Assembly: GCA_030612225.1 (NCBI GenBank)
Contig: JAUWOH010000113.1
Span: forward strand, 1-8,911
DNA: 8,911 nt
Source: Desulfobacteraceae bacterium
GTDB lineage: Bacteria; Desulfobacterota; Desulfobacteria; Desulfobacterales; JAUWMJ01
Direction: 5' to 3'
A model generated the notes under the pieces. It saw nothing but the letters and a program-made list of their open reading frames with translations, did no database searches and had not been told where the DNA came from. Shown here one piece after another: positions 1-7,100 of the stretch; the stretch's first letter is position 1; the number at the start of each line of letters is the position of its first letter. Made by a program: the position numbers and the translations under genes.

Positions 1-1289
1 ATACCACCCTGTTTAAATGCAGGCCCGATTGGTTCTTTCTTCATGTATGCCTTGACCGGGTGCTGGAAAAGCATGATTATGGCCATAACCCATATTGCAT
101 TAAAAGCGGCAAGTTCCGGAGAGTGCCTTACAACAATCAACTCATATAAAAGCATGGTCAGCGGTACAAGATAGTGGATTCCACTGGTTAATGTTTTAAA
201 GAAAACAGGGAGATCTTTGCGTGACAAACCTCTTAATCCAAGTTTGGAAGCCTCTATGTGTGTTATATAAAACAAGGCTGCATATGAGGCAAAAGCGGGT
301 ACTGCTGCTGCCTTGACTACTTCAATATAAGGAACATTTACATATTCAGCGATAATAAATGCAGCTGCGCCCATAATAGGCGGAGCAAGCTGGCCGTCCG
401 TACTTGCAGCAACTTCAACGGCTGCTGCCTTGGTGGCCGGGTAACCTACTTTTTTCATCATGGGTATGGTAAAAGTTCCGGTGGTAACGATGTTTGCGAT
501 ACTAGACCCTGATACCATTCCTGTCAGTCCGCTACCCACAATGGCCGCCTTGGCGGGTCCGCCTTTAAATCCTCCTAAAAGGGAAAGGGCAAGCTGGATA
601 AAATAATAGCCTCCACCGGCTTTGTCCAGCATTGCTCCGAAAAGCACAAACAGAAAGACAATTGTTGCGGAAACGTCTAAGGGAATACCGTAAATTCCCT
701 CTGTGGACATGGTCATCTGCCCCATGAACCGGTTGAGTGAAACCCCTTTGAATGCAATAACCTCTGGCATGTAAGGCCCAAAAAATGAATACAGAATAAA
801 AAACGATGCAATGACAGGCAAAGCCGGCCCGATAACCCGGCGAGAAGCCTCGAGCAAAAGTATTACCAATGCGGCTCCAAATATAATATCCCTTAGAATA
901 GGCGATCCGTAACGCGTTGTCATGCCTGTATAGTCTATTGCGATATAAAGGGCTGATAAAGTGGCAATAATCGCTATCATATAGTCGATTATCGGAATTT
1001 TTGTTGTTGTGGATAGAAATTTAAGACCGAAATGTGTCTTCTTAAAAAGTGGATAATTAAGAAAAACAATAAAGAGAGCGAAACCAAGATGGATGGCTCT
1101 GATGAATGTGGAATCGAGAATAAGCCAGCTGGCGATGGACAACTGAAAAAGACTCCAGATCACCGCAACAGTGGGGATGACATACTTTGAAGGCCCCAGA
1201 GGCTTTCGCCCAATACCTTCTTCCTCTTCGGCCATTCGCCTTGCTACTTCCAGGCCATCATCCTTTTCATTTATTTCATTATTACTCAT
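1..1289 (-). CDS. TRAP transporter permease, fused 4TM/12TM (DctQM-type, TAXI class), C-terminus cut by window edge
   Basis: I translated this frame from the ATG at 1289-1287; it stays open for 429 codons to the left edge. It is the membrane part of a TRAP transporter, which imports organic anions or similar solutes using an ion gradient together with a periplasmic binding protein. An acidic cytoplasmic N-terminus (about residues 1-35) precedes hydrophobic helices near 36-58, 62-82, 99-119 and 131-170, matching the small DctQ-like part. The large DctM-like part follows. Its family signature is visible: GSGLTGMVSGSSIANIVTTG (252-271), TIPMMKK (274-280) and ASTDGQLAPPIMGAAAF (295-311). Family members usually run to 600-850 residues, so about a third or more is missing off the window. 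A ribosome-binding site AGGTGA lies 6 nt before the ATG. The upstream gene in the same direction is its TAXI binding protein, 455 bp away. The substrate cannot be read from sequence. Confidence 0.93.
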   Translation of the reverse strand, partial: MSNNEINEKDDGLEVARRMAEEEEGIGRKPLGPSKYVIPTVAVIWSLFQLSIASWLILDSTFIRAIHLGFALFIVFLNYPLFKKTHFGLKFLSTTTKIPIIDYMIAIIATLSALYIAIDYTGMTTRYGSPILRDIIFGAALVILLLEASRRVIGPALPVIASFFILYSFFGPYMPEVIAFKGVSLNRFMGQMTMSTEGIYGIPLDVSATIVFLFVLFGAMLDKAGGGYYFIQLALSLLGGFKGGPAKAAIVGSGLTGMVSGSSIANIVTTGTFTIPMMKKVGYPATKAAAVEVAASTDGQLAPPIMGAAAFIIAEYVNVPYIEVVKAAAVPAFASYAALFYITHIEASKLGLRGLSRKDLPVFFKTLTSGIHYLVPLTMLLYELIVVRHSPELAAFNAIWVMAIIMLFQHPVKAYMKKEPIGPAFKQGG

Positions 1290-1462
1290 ATTTTTCACCT
1301 AATCAGTTGGAATGTGTGGCGATTTTTAAACCGCCTGAATACTTAAAACCTGAATAATTAAAGAAGGGTGAAGCACACCGGCATTGGCTGGTTGTACTAA
1401 TAAAGAATGGTTTAAAACAAAAAACAGATTCAAATAAGTCAGCCGAGATAGTGCCGGTAAAA
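1290..1462. other. A/T-rich spacer upstream of the permease gene, nothing recognised
   Basis: This is the permease-proximal part of the gap between the binding-protein and permease genes. I see no open frame, no strong promoter and no convincing terminator. Weak inverted repeats such as ACCGGC/GCTGGT near 1378-1393 are too short to interpret. Confidence 0.5.
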
Positions 1463-1674
1463 TTAGGGCTCGGTCAAAAATAACTTGGTAGAATTTGCGC
1501 CCAAATTTGCCGTAGATTTAATCGATCTGATTGAGCAAAACCGCAGGAATAGCGAGCTATTTCGAGGATTTTTGCGAATGAAGATCGGTTAAAGATATGG
1601 TAAAGTCGGGATGTGCCGCGAAGCAAATGCCCTTGGGGTACAAAAATGCCAAGTTATTATTTACCGCGCCCTTA
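1463..1674. mobile_element. MITE-like palindromic element with 26-bp terminal inverted repeats
   Basis: The two ends, 1463-1488 and 1649-1674, are inverted copies of each other with 22 of 26 positions matching, including AATAACTTGG at the inner end and AGGGC and CGGT near the outer end. If the element core is taken as GGGC...GCCC (1466-1671), it is flanked on both sides by TTA, a possible 3-bp target duplication. The inside is also roughly palindromic: TTTAA-CGATCT, GCAAAA and AATAGC recur in inverted order around the centre AATAGCGAGCTATT at 1548-1561. The right arm is about 28 bp longer than the left. No open frame capable of encoding a transposase is present, so it would be non-autonomous. 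It lies between two genes of one transporter. Calling it mobile is an inference from structure; multiple genomic copies were not checked. Confidence 0.65.
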
Positions 1675-1679
1675 GTATA

Positions 1680-1716
1680 GGTAACGGGGCCGAATATTAA
1701 TATCGACCCCGCTACC
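1680..1716 (-). other. Intercistronic hairpin after the TAXI binding-protein gene (mRNA stabiliser or attenuator)
   Basis: GGTAACGGGG at 1680-1689 is complementary to CCCCGCTACC at 1707-1716, and the pairing continues inward through CGA/TCG. In the minus-strand transcript, starting 28 nt after the binding-protein stop codon, the two odd positions become G-U pairs, giving about 14 consecutive pairs. In a plus-strand transcript the same positions would be A-C mismatches. No U-tract follows on the minus strand, so a classical intrinsic terminator is not supported. Hairpins at this place in binding-protein/permease operons often raise the amount of binding protein relative to permease; that role here is inferred. 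Confidence 0.5.
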
Positions 1717-1736
1717 TGAAGGGCAGGTATTTTTTT
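1713..1736 (+). terminator. Possible weak plus-strand terminator
   Basis: TACCTG (1713-1718) pairs with CAGGTA (1724-1729) around the loop AAGGG, followed directly by seven T residues. The form is that of a short intrinsic terminator reading left to right, yet no plus-strand gene lies upstream, so it could only stop antisense transcription. It shares four bases with the larger hairpin at 1680-1716, so both cannot form fully at once. Confidence 0.3.
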
Positions 1737-1744
1737 AAAAACTA

Positions 1745-2740
1745 CTATTTCAGGCCGGCTTCCTTATAGTACTTTAATGCACCTGGATGTAATGGTGCGG
1801 AAAGGCCTTCGAGCATACCCTCTTTGGTCAGCACTGCATAAGCAGGATGCAGCTTTTTAAAATCATCAAAGTTGTCAAAAACTTCTTTGGTAATTGCATA
1901 TACCACGTCTTCCGGCACTTTAATAGAGGTGACAAATGTAGCTTTAACACCGAAAGTGTCAACATTTTCCGTATTCTCAGCGCCTGGATAGAGTTTAACC
2001 GGAATGTATGCCTTGGCATAGTAAGGATATTTTTCAAGGAGACTGTCTATACCGGTAATCGAGGCAAAACGTACTTTCCTTACGCCTGCGGTTGCTTCCT
2101 TGATTGATCCACTGGGATGACCAACAGTGTAAAAGAAGGCATCGATCCTGCCGTCCTGGAGGAGACCTGCTGACTCTACAGCCTTGATACCTTCTGCATT
2201 CATGTCTGTTTTGTAATCGATTCCAACAGCTTCAAGAGCATCGATGGAGTTCTGACGCTGGCCTGAACCGGGGTTACCGATATTTACTCTTTTACCTTTC
2301 AGATCAGCGATGTCATTAATGCCGGCATCAACAGCAGCAACCAGTGTAATCGATTCCGGATGGATGCTGAATACAGCTCTGAGGTCTTCCTGTTTGCCTT
2401 TGTCTTTCCACTCTGCAAGACCGTTAATGGCCTGATACTGTCTATCTGACTGCACAACACCAAACTGGAGATCTCCAGCCATAATGGCGTTTACATTAAA
2501 GACCGATCCACCGGTAGATTCAACCGTACAGCGGATTCCATAAACATCTTTTTTCTTGTTTACAATCTTGGCAATGGCGCCGCCAGTGGGATAATACACG
2601 CCGGTAATTCCGCCGGTACCTATTGTTATAAAAGTGGTCTTTGCTTTAGCAGCTTCCTGTTTTTCACCTGATGGTCCACACCCTATAACAAGCGCAAATC
2701 CGAACATAAGGACAACACCCAAAATTAATGCTTTTTTCAT
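1745..2740 (-). CDS. TRAP transporter solute receptor, TAXI family (lipoprotein)
   Basis: This 331-residue protein is the extracytoplasmic solute receptor of a TRAP-TAXI transporter; it captures substrate outside the inner membrane and delivers it to the fused permease encoded just downstream. The N-terminus MKKALILGVVLMFGFALVIG is a lipoprotein signal peptide ending in the lipobox VIGC, so cleavage before Cys21 and lipid anchoring are expected. Family hallmarks are GTGGITGVYYPTGGAIAKIV (41-60), the ES.GGS stretch at 74-79, and DLKGKRVNIGNPGSGQ (146-161), where the conserved N-x-G-xx-GSG loop normally contacts ligand. Its length is typical for the family. The ATG start is supported by AAGGAGG placed 5 nt upstream and by the signal peptide beginning there. 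The substrate is unknown; characterised or proposed TAXI ligands include glutamate-type organic acids, but nothing here decides it. A 9-G tract and an A/T dyad lie in its upstream region. Confidence 0.95.
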   Translation of the reverse strand: MKKALILGVVLMFGFALVIGCGPSGEKQEAAKAKTTFITIGTGGITGVYYPTGGAIAKIVNKKKDVYGIRCTVESTGGSVFNVNAIMAGDLQFGVVQSDRQYQAINGLAEWKDKGKQEDLRAVFSIHPESITLVAAVDAGINDIADLKGKRVNIGNPGSGQRQNSIDALEAVGIDYKTDMNAEGIKAVESAGLLQDGRIDAFFYTVGHPSGSIKEATAGVRKVRFASITGIDSLLEKYPYYAKAYIPVKLYPGAENTENVDTFGVKATFVTSIKVPEDVVYAITKEVFDNFDDFKKLHPAYAVLTKEGMLEGLSAPLHPGALKYYKEAGLK

Positions 2741-2826
2741 CTTAACCTCCTTTTTTAATAAAGAAATTTTTAAAATCTAATAAGCCTAAATTTACTTTTT
2801 CCCTTTTTACCCCCCCCCTTCATACA

Positions 2827-2852
2827 CTTTAATAAAATGAGTTTTATTCAAG
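2827..2852. promoter_or_regulatory. 26-bp A/T-rich dyad upstream of the TAXI receptor gene, possible operator
   Basis: The arms CTTTAATAAAA and TTTTATTCAAG are inverted copies with one mismatch around the 4-base centre TGAG. The dyad ends 86 bp upstream of the receptor start codon. Size and symmetry suit a dimeric regulator, but in A/T-rich DNA such symmetry can also arise by chance, and no regulator gene is adjacent. Confidence 0.3.
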
Positions 2853-2922
2853 TATCCGTTTCCCCTATCAAAATAAAATACTTAATGCAACAATTTTATA
2901 CACCGGCAAAATATATAGTTAT

Positions 2923-2948
2923 CTTATTAATTTCAAATGCTTAATAAG
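2923..2948 (-). terminator. Weak A/T hairpin downstream of the glycosyltransferase gene
   Basis: CTTATTAA (2923-2930) and TTAATAAG (2941-2948) form a perfect 8-bp stem with a 10-base loop, starting 26 nt past the glycosyltransferase stop on the minus strand. The stem is almost all A-T and no clean U-tract follows, so termination efficiency would be low. It is the only candidate I see in this gap. Confidence 0.25.
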
Positions 2949-2974
2949 CTTAAAACACTTTTCTGATGTTTTCT

Positions 2975-3820
2975 TTATTTGTGTGCGTATCTTTGAGCAA
3001 GATCAAAATAGTATCTTGACTCATCGTTACGTCCTCTTTTCAAACATCCCTGGGCATAAATTTCGCATTTTCCCTTTAGCATTTTTACTGCATCGATGTG
3101 CTGACCCTTTGAAAGCAGACCGCTTTCGATTATTTTTTTCAGTGCCTGTATCCGATATTTGTCAAGTGTTGGCGTTTTTGACAACTGGTCCTCATGTCCA
3201 CCCCTTTTTATTATAAACGGAGTATCTATTAGAAAGACAGAGTATTTGCAGCTTATTCTAAGCCATAAATCGTAATCTTCGCATGCAGGAAGACTTTCAT
3301 CAAACACTCCTGTTTTGTCTAAAAGGCTTTTCTTCAACATTACAGCCGAAGGACTCACTATGCACAGGGGCAGAGAATGTTTAAAAATCATCCCCGAAAA
3401 CTTTTTGTGGCGGTTTTTGGGATTTACCCTTTTGCCGTTTCTGATCCACAGCTCTTCAGTCTGGCAAATCAAAGCATTGGGGTTTGATTTGAAAAAATCA
3501 ACCTGGCTGGCAAGTTTTCCAGGCAGCCACAGATCATCCGAATCGAGAAAAGCAATAAACCGTCCTGATGCGGAAGCTATCCCCGCGTTTCTGGCTGCAC
3601 TTACCCCACGGTTGTCCTGCCTGAGCACTATAATATCACGGGCATATCCATCAAGAATATCCCGCGTGTTGTCCGTGGAACCGTCATCTACAACAATCAG
3701 TTCAAAATCGTCAAAGTCCTGTGACAAAACGGATTCAATAGCCTCTTTAAGTATCCAACCCCTGTTGTATGTGGGAATAATGACACTTACAAGAGGACTT
3801 TTATTATCAGTTTTTGGCAT
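2975..3820 (-). CDS. Family 2 (GT-A) glycosyltransferase
   Basis: The product is a 281-residue family 2 glycosyltransferase with a GT-A fold, which transfers a sugar from a nucleotide-sugar donor to a glycan or lipid acceptor at the cytoplasmic side of the membrane. Visible motifs are VSVIIPTYNR (11-20), the nucleotide-binding LIVVDDGSTDNT (41-52), GVSAARNAG (72-80), the metal-binding DSDD (93-96), and ACEDYDLWLRIS (179-190) with the likely catalytic acidic residues of the ED motif. There is no membrane segment. The frame stays open upstream for 74 more codons to an ATG at 4042, but that part runs through a palindromic heptamer repeat and has no glycosyltransferase character, so I start at ATG 3820, next to the domain. 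That start lacks a good ribosome-binding site, which leaves translation initiation uncertain. The acceptor and pathway are unknown, and no other polysaccharide gene is in the window. Confidence 0.9.
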   Translation of the reverse strand: MPKTDNKSPLVSVIIPTYNRGWILKEAIESVLSQDFDDFELIVVDDGSTDNTRDILDGYARDIIVLRQDNRGVSAARNAGIASASGRFIAFLDSDDLWLPGKLASQVDFFKSNPNALICQTEELWIRNGKRVNPKNRHKKFSGMIFKHSLPLCIVSPSAVMLKKSLLDKTGVFDESLPACEDYDLWLRISCKYSVFLIDTPFIIKRGGHEDQLSKTPTLDKYRIQALKKIIESGLLSKGQHIDAVKMLKGKCEIYAQGCLKRGRNDESRYYFDLAQRYAHK

Positions 3821-3847
3821 TTTATAATTTTTAATCAGGATAAAGAT

Positions 3848-3973
3848 GAACGTCCAACATTGAACATCGAACGTTGAACATTGAATAATGAAATCGCTCC
3901 GCTCCACCATTTTATAAAATTGGCAGAATGCCTTATTCAACATTCGATGTTGGACGTTCGATGTTCGATGTTT
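3848..3973. repeat. Palindromic element built from 7-bp repeats
   Basis: The left arm (3848-3896) is seven consecutive 7-bp units of the form GAACRTY or slight variants (for example GAACGTC, GAACATC, GAACATT). The right arm (3932-3973) is six such units on the opposite strand. The arms face each other around a spacer with the perfect 12-bp palindrome ATTTTATAAAAT at 3909-3920, close to the geometric centre. One strand could fold into a long imperfect hairpin. There is no sensible coding: the 7-bp period changes frame every unit, and the apparent peptide (with pieces like RTSNVQHR and FDVQCWTF) is what such repeats give when read through. The element sits 27 bp upstream of the glycosyltransferase start codon, so it may affect that gene's expression. 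Confidence 0.75.
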
Positions 3974-4051
3974 CTTTTTTCCAATAAACCTTACACCATT
4001 CTGTAGCCGTTCATACCCATTCGGAACAAAAAGGTTGCACAATCTGCGTTC
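3974..4051. other. Spacer between the heptamer palindrome and the large hairpin, with a 10-bp direct repeat copy
   Basis: No gene is seen. It contains CTTACACCAT at 3990-3999, identical to 4157-4166 at the end of hrpA, and TTCTGTAGCCGTTCA at 3999-4013, which resembles the outer end of the large hairpin (TTCTGTAAGCGTTCA at 4049-4063). These similarities suggest duplication during insertion or a decayed second copy of the hairpin terminus. Confidence 0.4.
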
Positions 4052-4162
4052 TGTAAGCGTTCACAGGTGCTGCAGATGTGCGTGATCAGGGCAATCAGCT
4101 ATAGTCTGTGCTATGCTGATCGCCCTGATCACGTGCAGATGCGGTGCCTGTGAACGCTTACA
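4052..4162. repeat. 111-bp near-perfect inverted repeat (hairpin element) overlapping the hrpA stop codon
   Basis: The left arm (4052-4104) and right arm (4111-4162) are inverted copies separated by six bases, TCTGTG. Identical blocks are TGTAAGCGTTCACAGG (16 bp, outer), GTGATCAGGGC (11 bp) and ATCAGC. Most differences between the arms are transitions that still allow G-T pairs on the plus strand. The outer right end contains the hrpA stop codon (TAA, 4158-4160), so hrpA ends inside the element. It could act as a strong RNA hairpin at the hrpA 3' end, but no T-tract follows. By form it is a REP/MITE-like repeat; genomic copy number was not checked. Confidence 0.8.
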
Positions 4163-7100
4163 CCATCCTTTCTATCTGTTTTAACTTCTTCTCAAGCCGT
4201 TTTTTGGAAACAGGAACGGCTGTTTTCAGTTCCTGGGCAAAAAGAGAGACTTTATATTCTTCGATCAACCAGAAGTACTCCTCCACAGCATTTTTCTTTT
4301 CTTTTGATACCAAAGGCGAAAGCCCTTTAAGCAGTTCATTCAGGCTGTCTGTAAAAATTGTTAATTCTTTTGCTTTTGCATTCTCTTTTTCAAAATTTAT
4401 AAGCGCCCTCTGTGCGCGGATTTCTATCGCCTTCATGTATCTTACCAGATAAACAAACCGCATGCTGCCGTATAGAGCCATAAAATTTTCCGGCACAAGG
4501 CTGGTCAGTTCTTCCTTCAATCTGTTTAAAAAGGAAAGAGCCTCGTCATTAACACTACCTGATTTTTCAAGATCGTAAACAGCAGATCTTGTTTTATAAT
4601 AAGCCTCAAGAACCGGTATAACGTGCTCTAATAATTTCCTGCCTTTTGAAATCATGACGGGTTTTACTGCTTCGGCATTGGAATAAAAGGCTTTTTCTGT
4701 CCTTATGTTTTTTTGAAACATGTCTGTAATTATGTATTCGTACAGCCTTTTTTCAAAATCCCTTGCGCCACCGAAATAATCGGCATAATGAGCTACCCCT
4801 TTGGGAATAACCAGACTTTTTTTTAAGAATTTTAAATCTTTTGCAAAATAAATGGCATAAAGGCCGACGACCCCTTCCTTATGTGATTTGATCGCCTTAT
4901 CATGGTCGTAGAAAAGACGCAGATTTACGCTTTTCGCCGTTTTGGAATCGGTTTCAAGACCAGGGTACGCAGTCCAGGTTCCCTTGTTTTTTACCTTTAC
5001 ATCAATTTTCTCAGGAAGGTTCCCGAAATCCCACCTGGTTACACCGGTCTTTTCCCATTCTTTTCCAGTCGATCCAAATTCATCAGGAATTACGCTTCCG
5101 GGAAAATTTTGGGCGAGAATCTTTTTTTCTCTACTGCAAACAAGTTCTTCACCTTTAGGGCCTGTAATCAATATGCGCATTTTGAGGTGATCAGGAAGCA
5201 CATCTTCAACCCATGCTGAAGCCGGGATATCAACTTTAAATCGTTCATATATAAACTGCCCAAGAGTAGTTATCAGGGAATTATTGCTCTTTGGCATGTG
5301 CCTTATAATTTCATCAACTGTATCAGCCACAGGTACAAGCTGTTTTCTATATGCTTTTGGAAGCCCCTTTATCAGTGCAGCTATCTTTTCTTTGTAGAGG
5401 CCGGGTACAAGCCAATCCACAGTTCCAGGAGAAACCATGGGTGCAATGGATGAGGATATTTTAACTGTTACGCCATCATCAGGCTTTCCCGGGTTAAACT
5501 TATAAAGACATTCAAATGAGTTGTTCCCGATATCAATGCAATCCGGAAAAACAGAAAGCTCATTTTTATCAGGTGAATAAATGAGAAGACCTTCCCTGCT
5601 TATTTGCAGAAATTTATCGCTGCCTTTTATCTTTAATTGTTTCCGAAGGGTTCGGATATCATATATTCCACTTAGCCTTTCTGCGTAAAACTCGAATATC
5701 TCCTGATCGCTTACCAGTAGGTCTTTTCGCCTGAGTCTGTTTTCCATATCTTTAATTTCATCAACGCGTCTTTTGTTTTGCTTCATGAAATCAAAAGGCC
5801 GTCTCATGTCACCTTCAACGAGTGCGCTGCGAATAAAGATTTCAGATGCTTCGTCCCTATTAATTTTTCCATATGAAACCGGTCTGCCAGGTTCAATGAT
5901 CAGGCCAAAAAGGCTGACCTGCTCGGATGCAACCACTTCGCCCCTGTTTCTTTCCCAGTGGGGGTGCAGATATGCATACTTACACTGCTCTTTGCCCAGA
6001 GCTTCCAGCCAGCTGCTTTCTACATTTGCCACAGTCCTTGCAAAGAGTCTGGATGTTTCCACCATTTCTGCAGCCACAATCCATGTCTTTGACTTCTTAA
6101 ACAGCCCGGAACCAGGAAAAATCATTACCTCTTTTCCTTTTGCGGCCTGGAAAAAGTTATTTTCCTTTTTTACAGCGATATTTGAAAGGAAACCGCTTAA
6201 AATCGCTTTGTGAACAGCGGTGTAAAAAGGGGTAAATACTTCCGGCCTGTCTTTTCCCTTCTTATTCTTCGCAATTTTTAAAACTCTCTTTTTATCTTTT
6301 TCCTTTAACCCGTTTTCTTTCAGTATGGCTAAGATCTGTGAATGAATGTCGCGCCATTCTCTCATCCGTTTAAAAGACAGATAATGGGTCCTGCAAAATT
6401 TTTTCATCTGGTTTGTACTTTTTACCCGCCTCCAGGTATCGTGATAGGTATTCCAAATATTCAAAAAGGTAATAAAATCGGATGCAGGGTCTGAAAATTT
6501 TGAATGTACTTCGTCAGCTTCCTGAGCTTTTTCCGCCGGCCGTTCACGTGGGTCCCGAATACTCAAAACGGAAGCAATAACGGTAACTTCTTTCAAACAC
6601 CCTTCTTCTTGAGCTTCGATGAGCATTCGTGACAACCTGGGGTCAATGGGAATCTTTGACATTAATCTCCCCTTTTCAGTAAGAAAAAAACGGCTTGCAC
6701 CTTTTGACTTCGATCTCCCAGGCTCTTCAATGATTGCTCCGAGTTCCAAAAGAAGATCAAATCCATCTTTAATACTCTTTTTGGCCGGCCTGTCGATAAA
6801 GGGGAAATCGGATATGTCACCAAGATCCAGAGCAATCATCCTTAAAATGACCTGTGCAAGGTTTGATCTTAATATCTCAGGCAGGGTAAAGAGGGGACGG
6901 GAAAGAAAATCCTCTTCGGAATAAAGGCGTATGCAAACGCCGTTTCCCACCCGGCCGCATCTGCCTTTTCTCTGATCAGCGCTGCTTCTTGATATGGGCA
7001 CAACAGGAAGGGCTGTAGTTCTTGACCTTGGGGTGTAATGGGAGATTCTCGCAAGTCCCGTATCGACTACGTACCTGATACCCGGTATCGTGATAGAAGT

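Larger units (their letters stand above)
2741..2974. other. A/T-rich upstream region of the TAXI receptor gene
   Basis: This 234-bp gap separates the glycosyltransferase stop from the receptor start, both on the minus strand, and probably holds the transporter promoter. I could not identify a convincing -35/-10 pair; the best minus-strand candidates match the consensus at only about half the positions. It contains a run of nine C (nine G on the coding strand) at 2810-2818, a dyad at 2827-2852 and an A/T hairpin at 2923-2948. No gene was recognised. Confidence 0.5.

Noticed and set aside
1847..2107. Plus-strand open frame opposite the TAXI receptor, and similar frames opposite hrpA and the glycosyltransferase
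   Set aside because: These are antisense shadows of strongly supported genes and show no family resemblance or initiation signals.
2741..2974. Riboswitch or other structured RNA leader for the transporter
   Set aside because: Only an A/T dyad, a G tract and a weak hairpin are visible; no known riboswitch core could be recognised.
3848..3973. CRISPR array
   Set aside because: Units are 7 bp with no spacers and the two arms face opposite directions; no cas genes are present.
3821..4042. 74-residue N-terminal extension of the glycosyltransferase, starting at ATG 4042
   Set aside because: It reads through the palindromic heptamer array, has low-complexity repeat-derived peptide, and ends directly before a clean glycosyltransferase domain start at ATG 3820.
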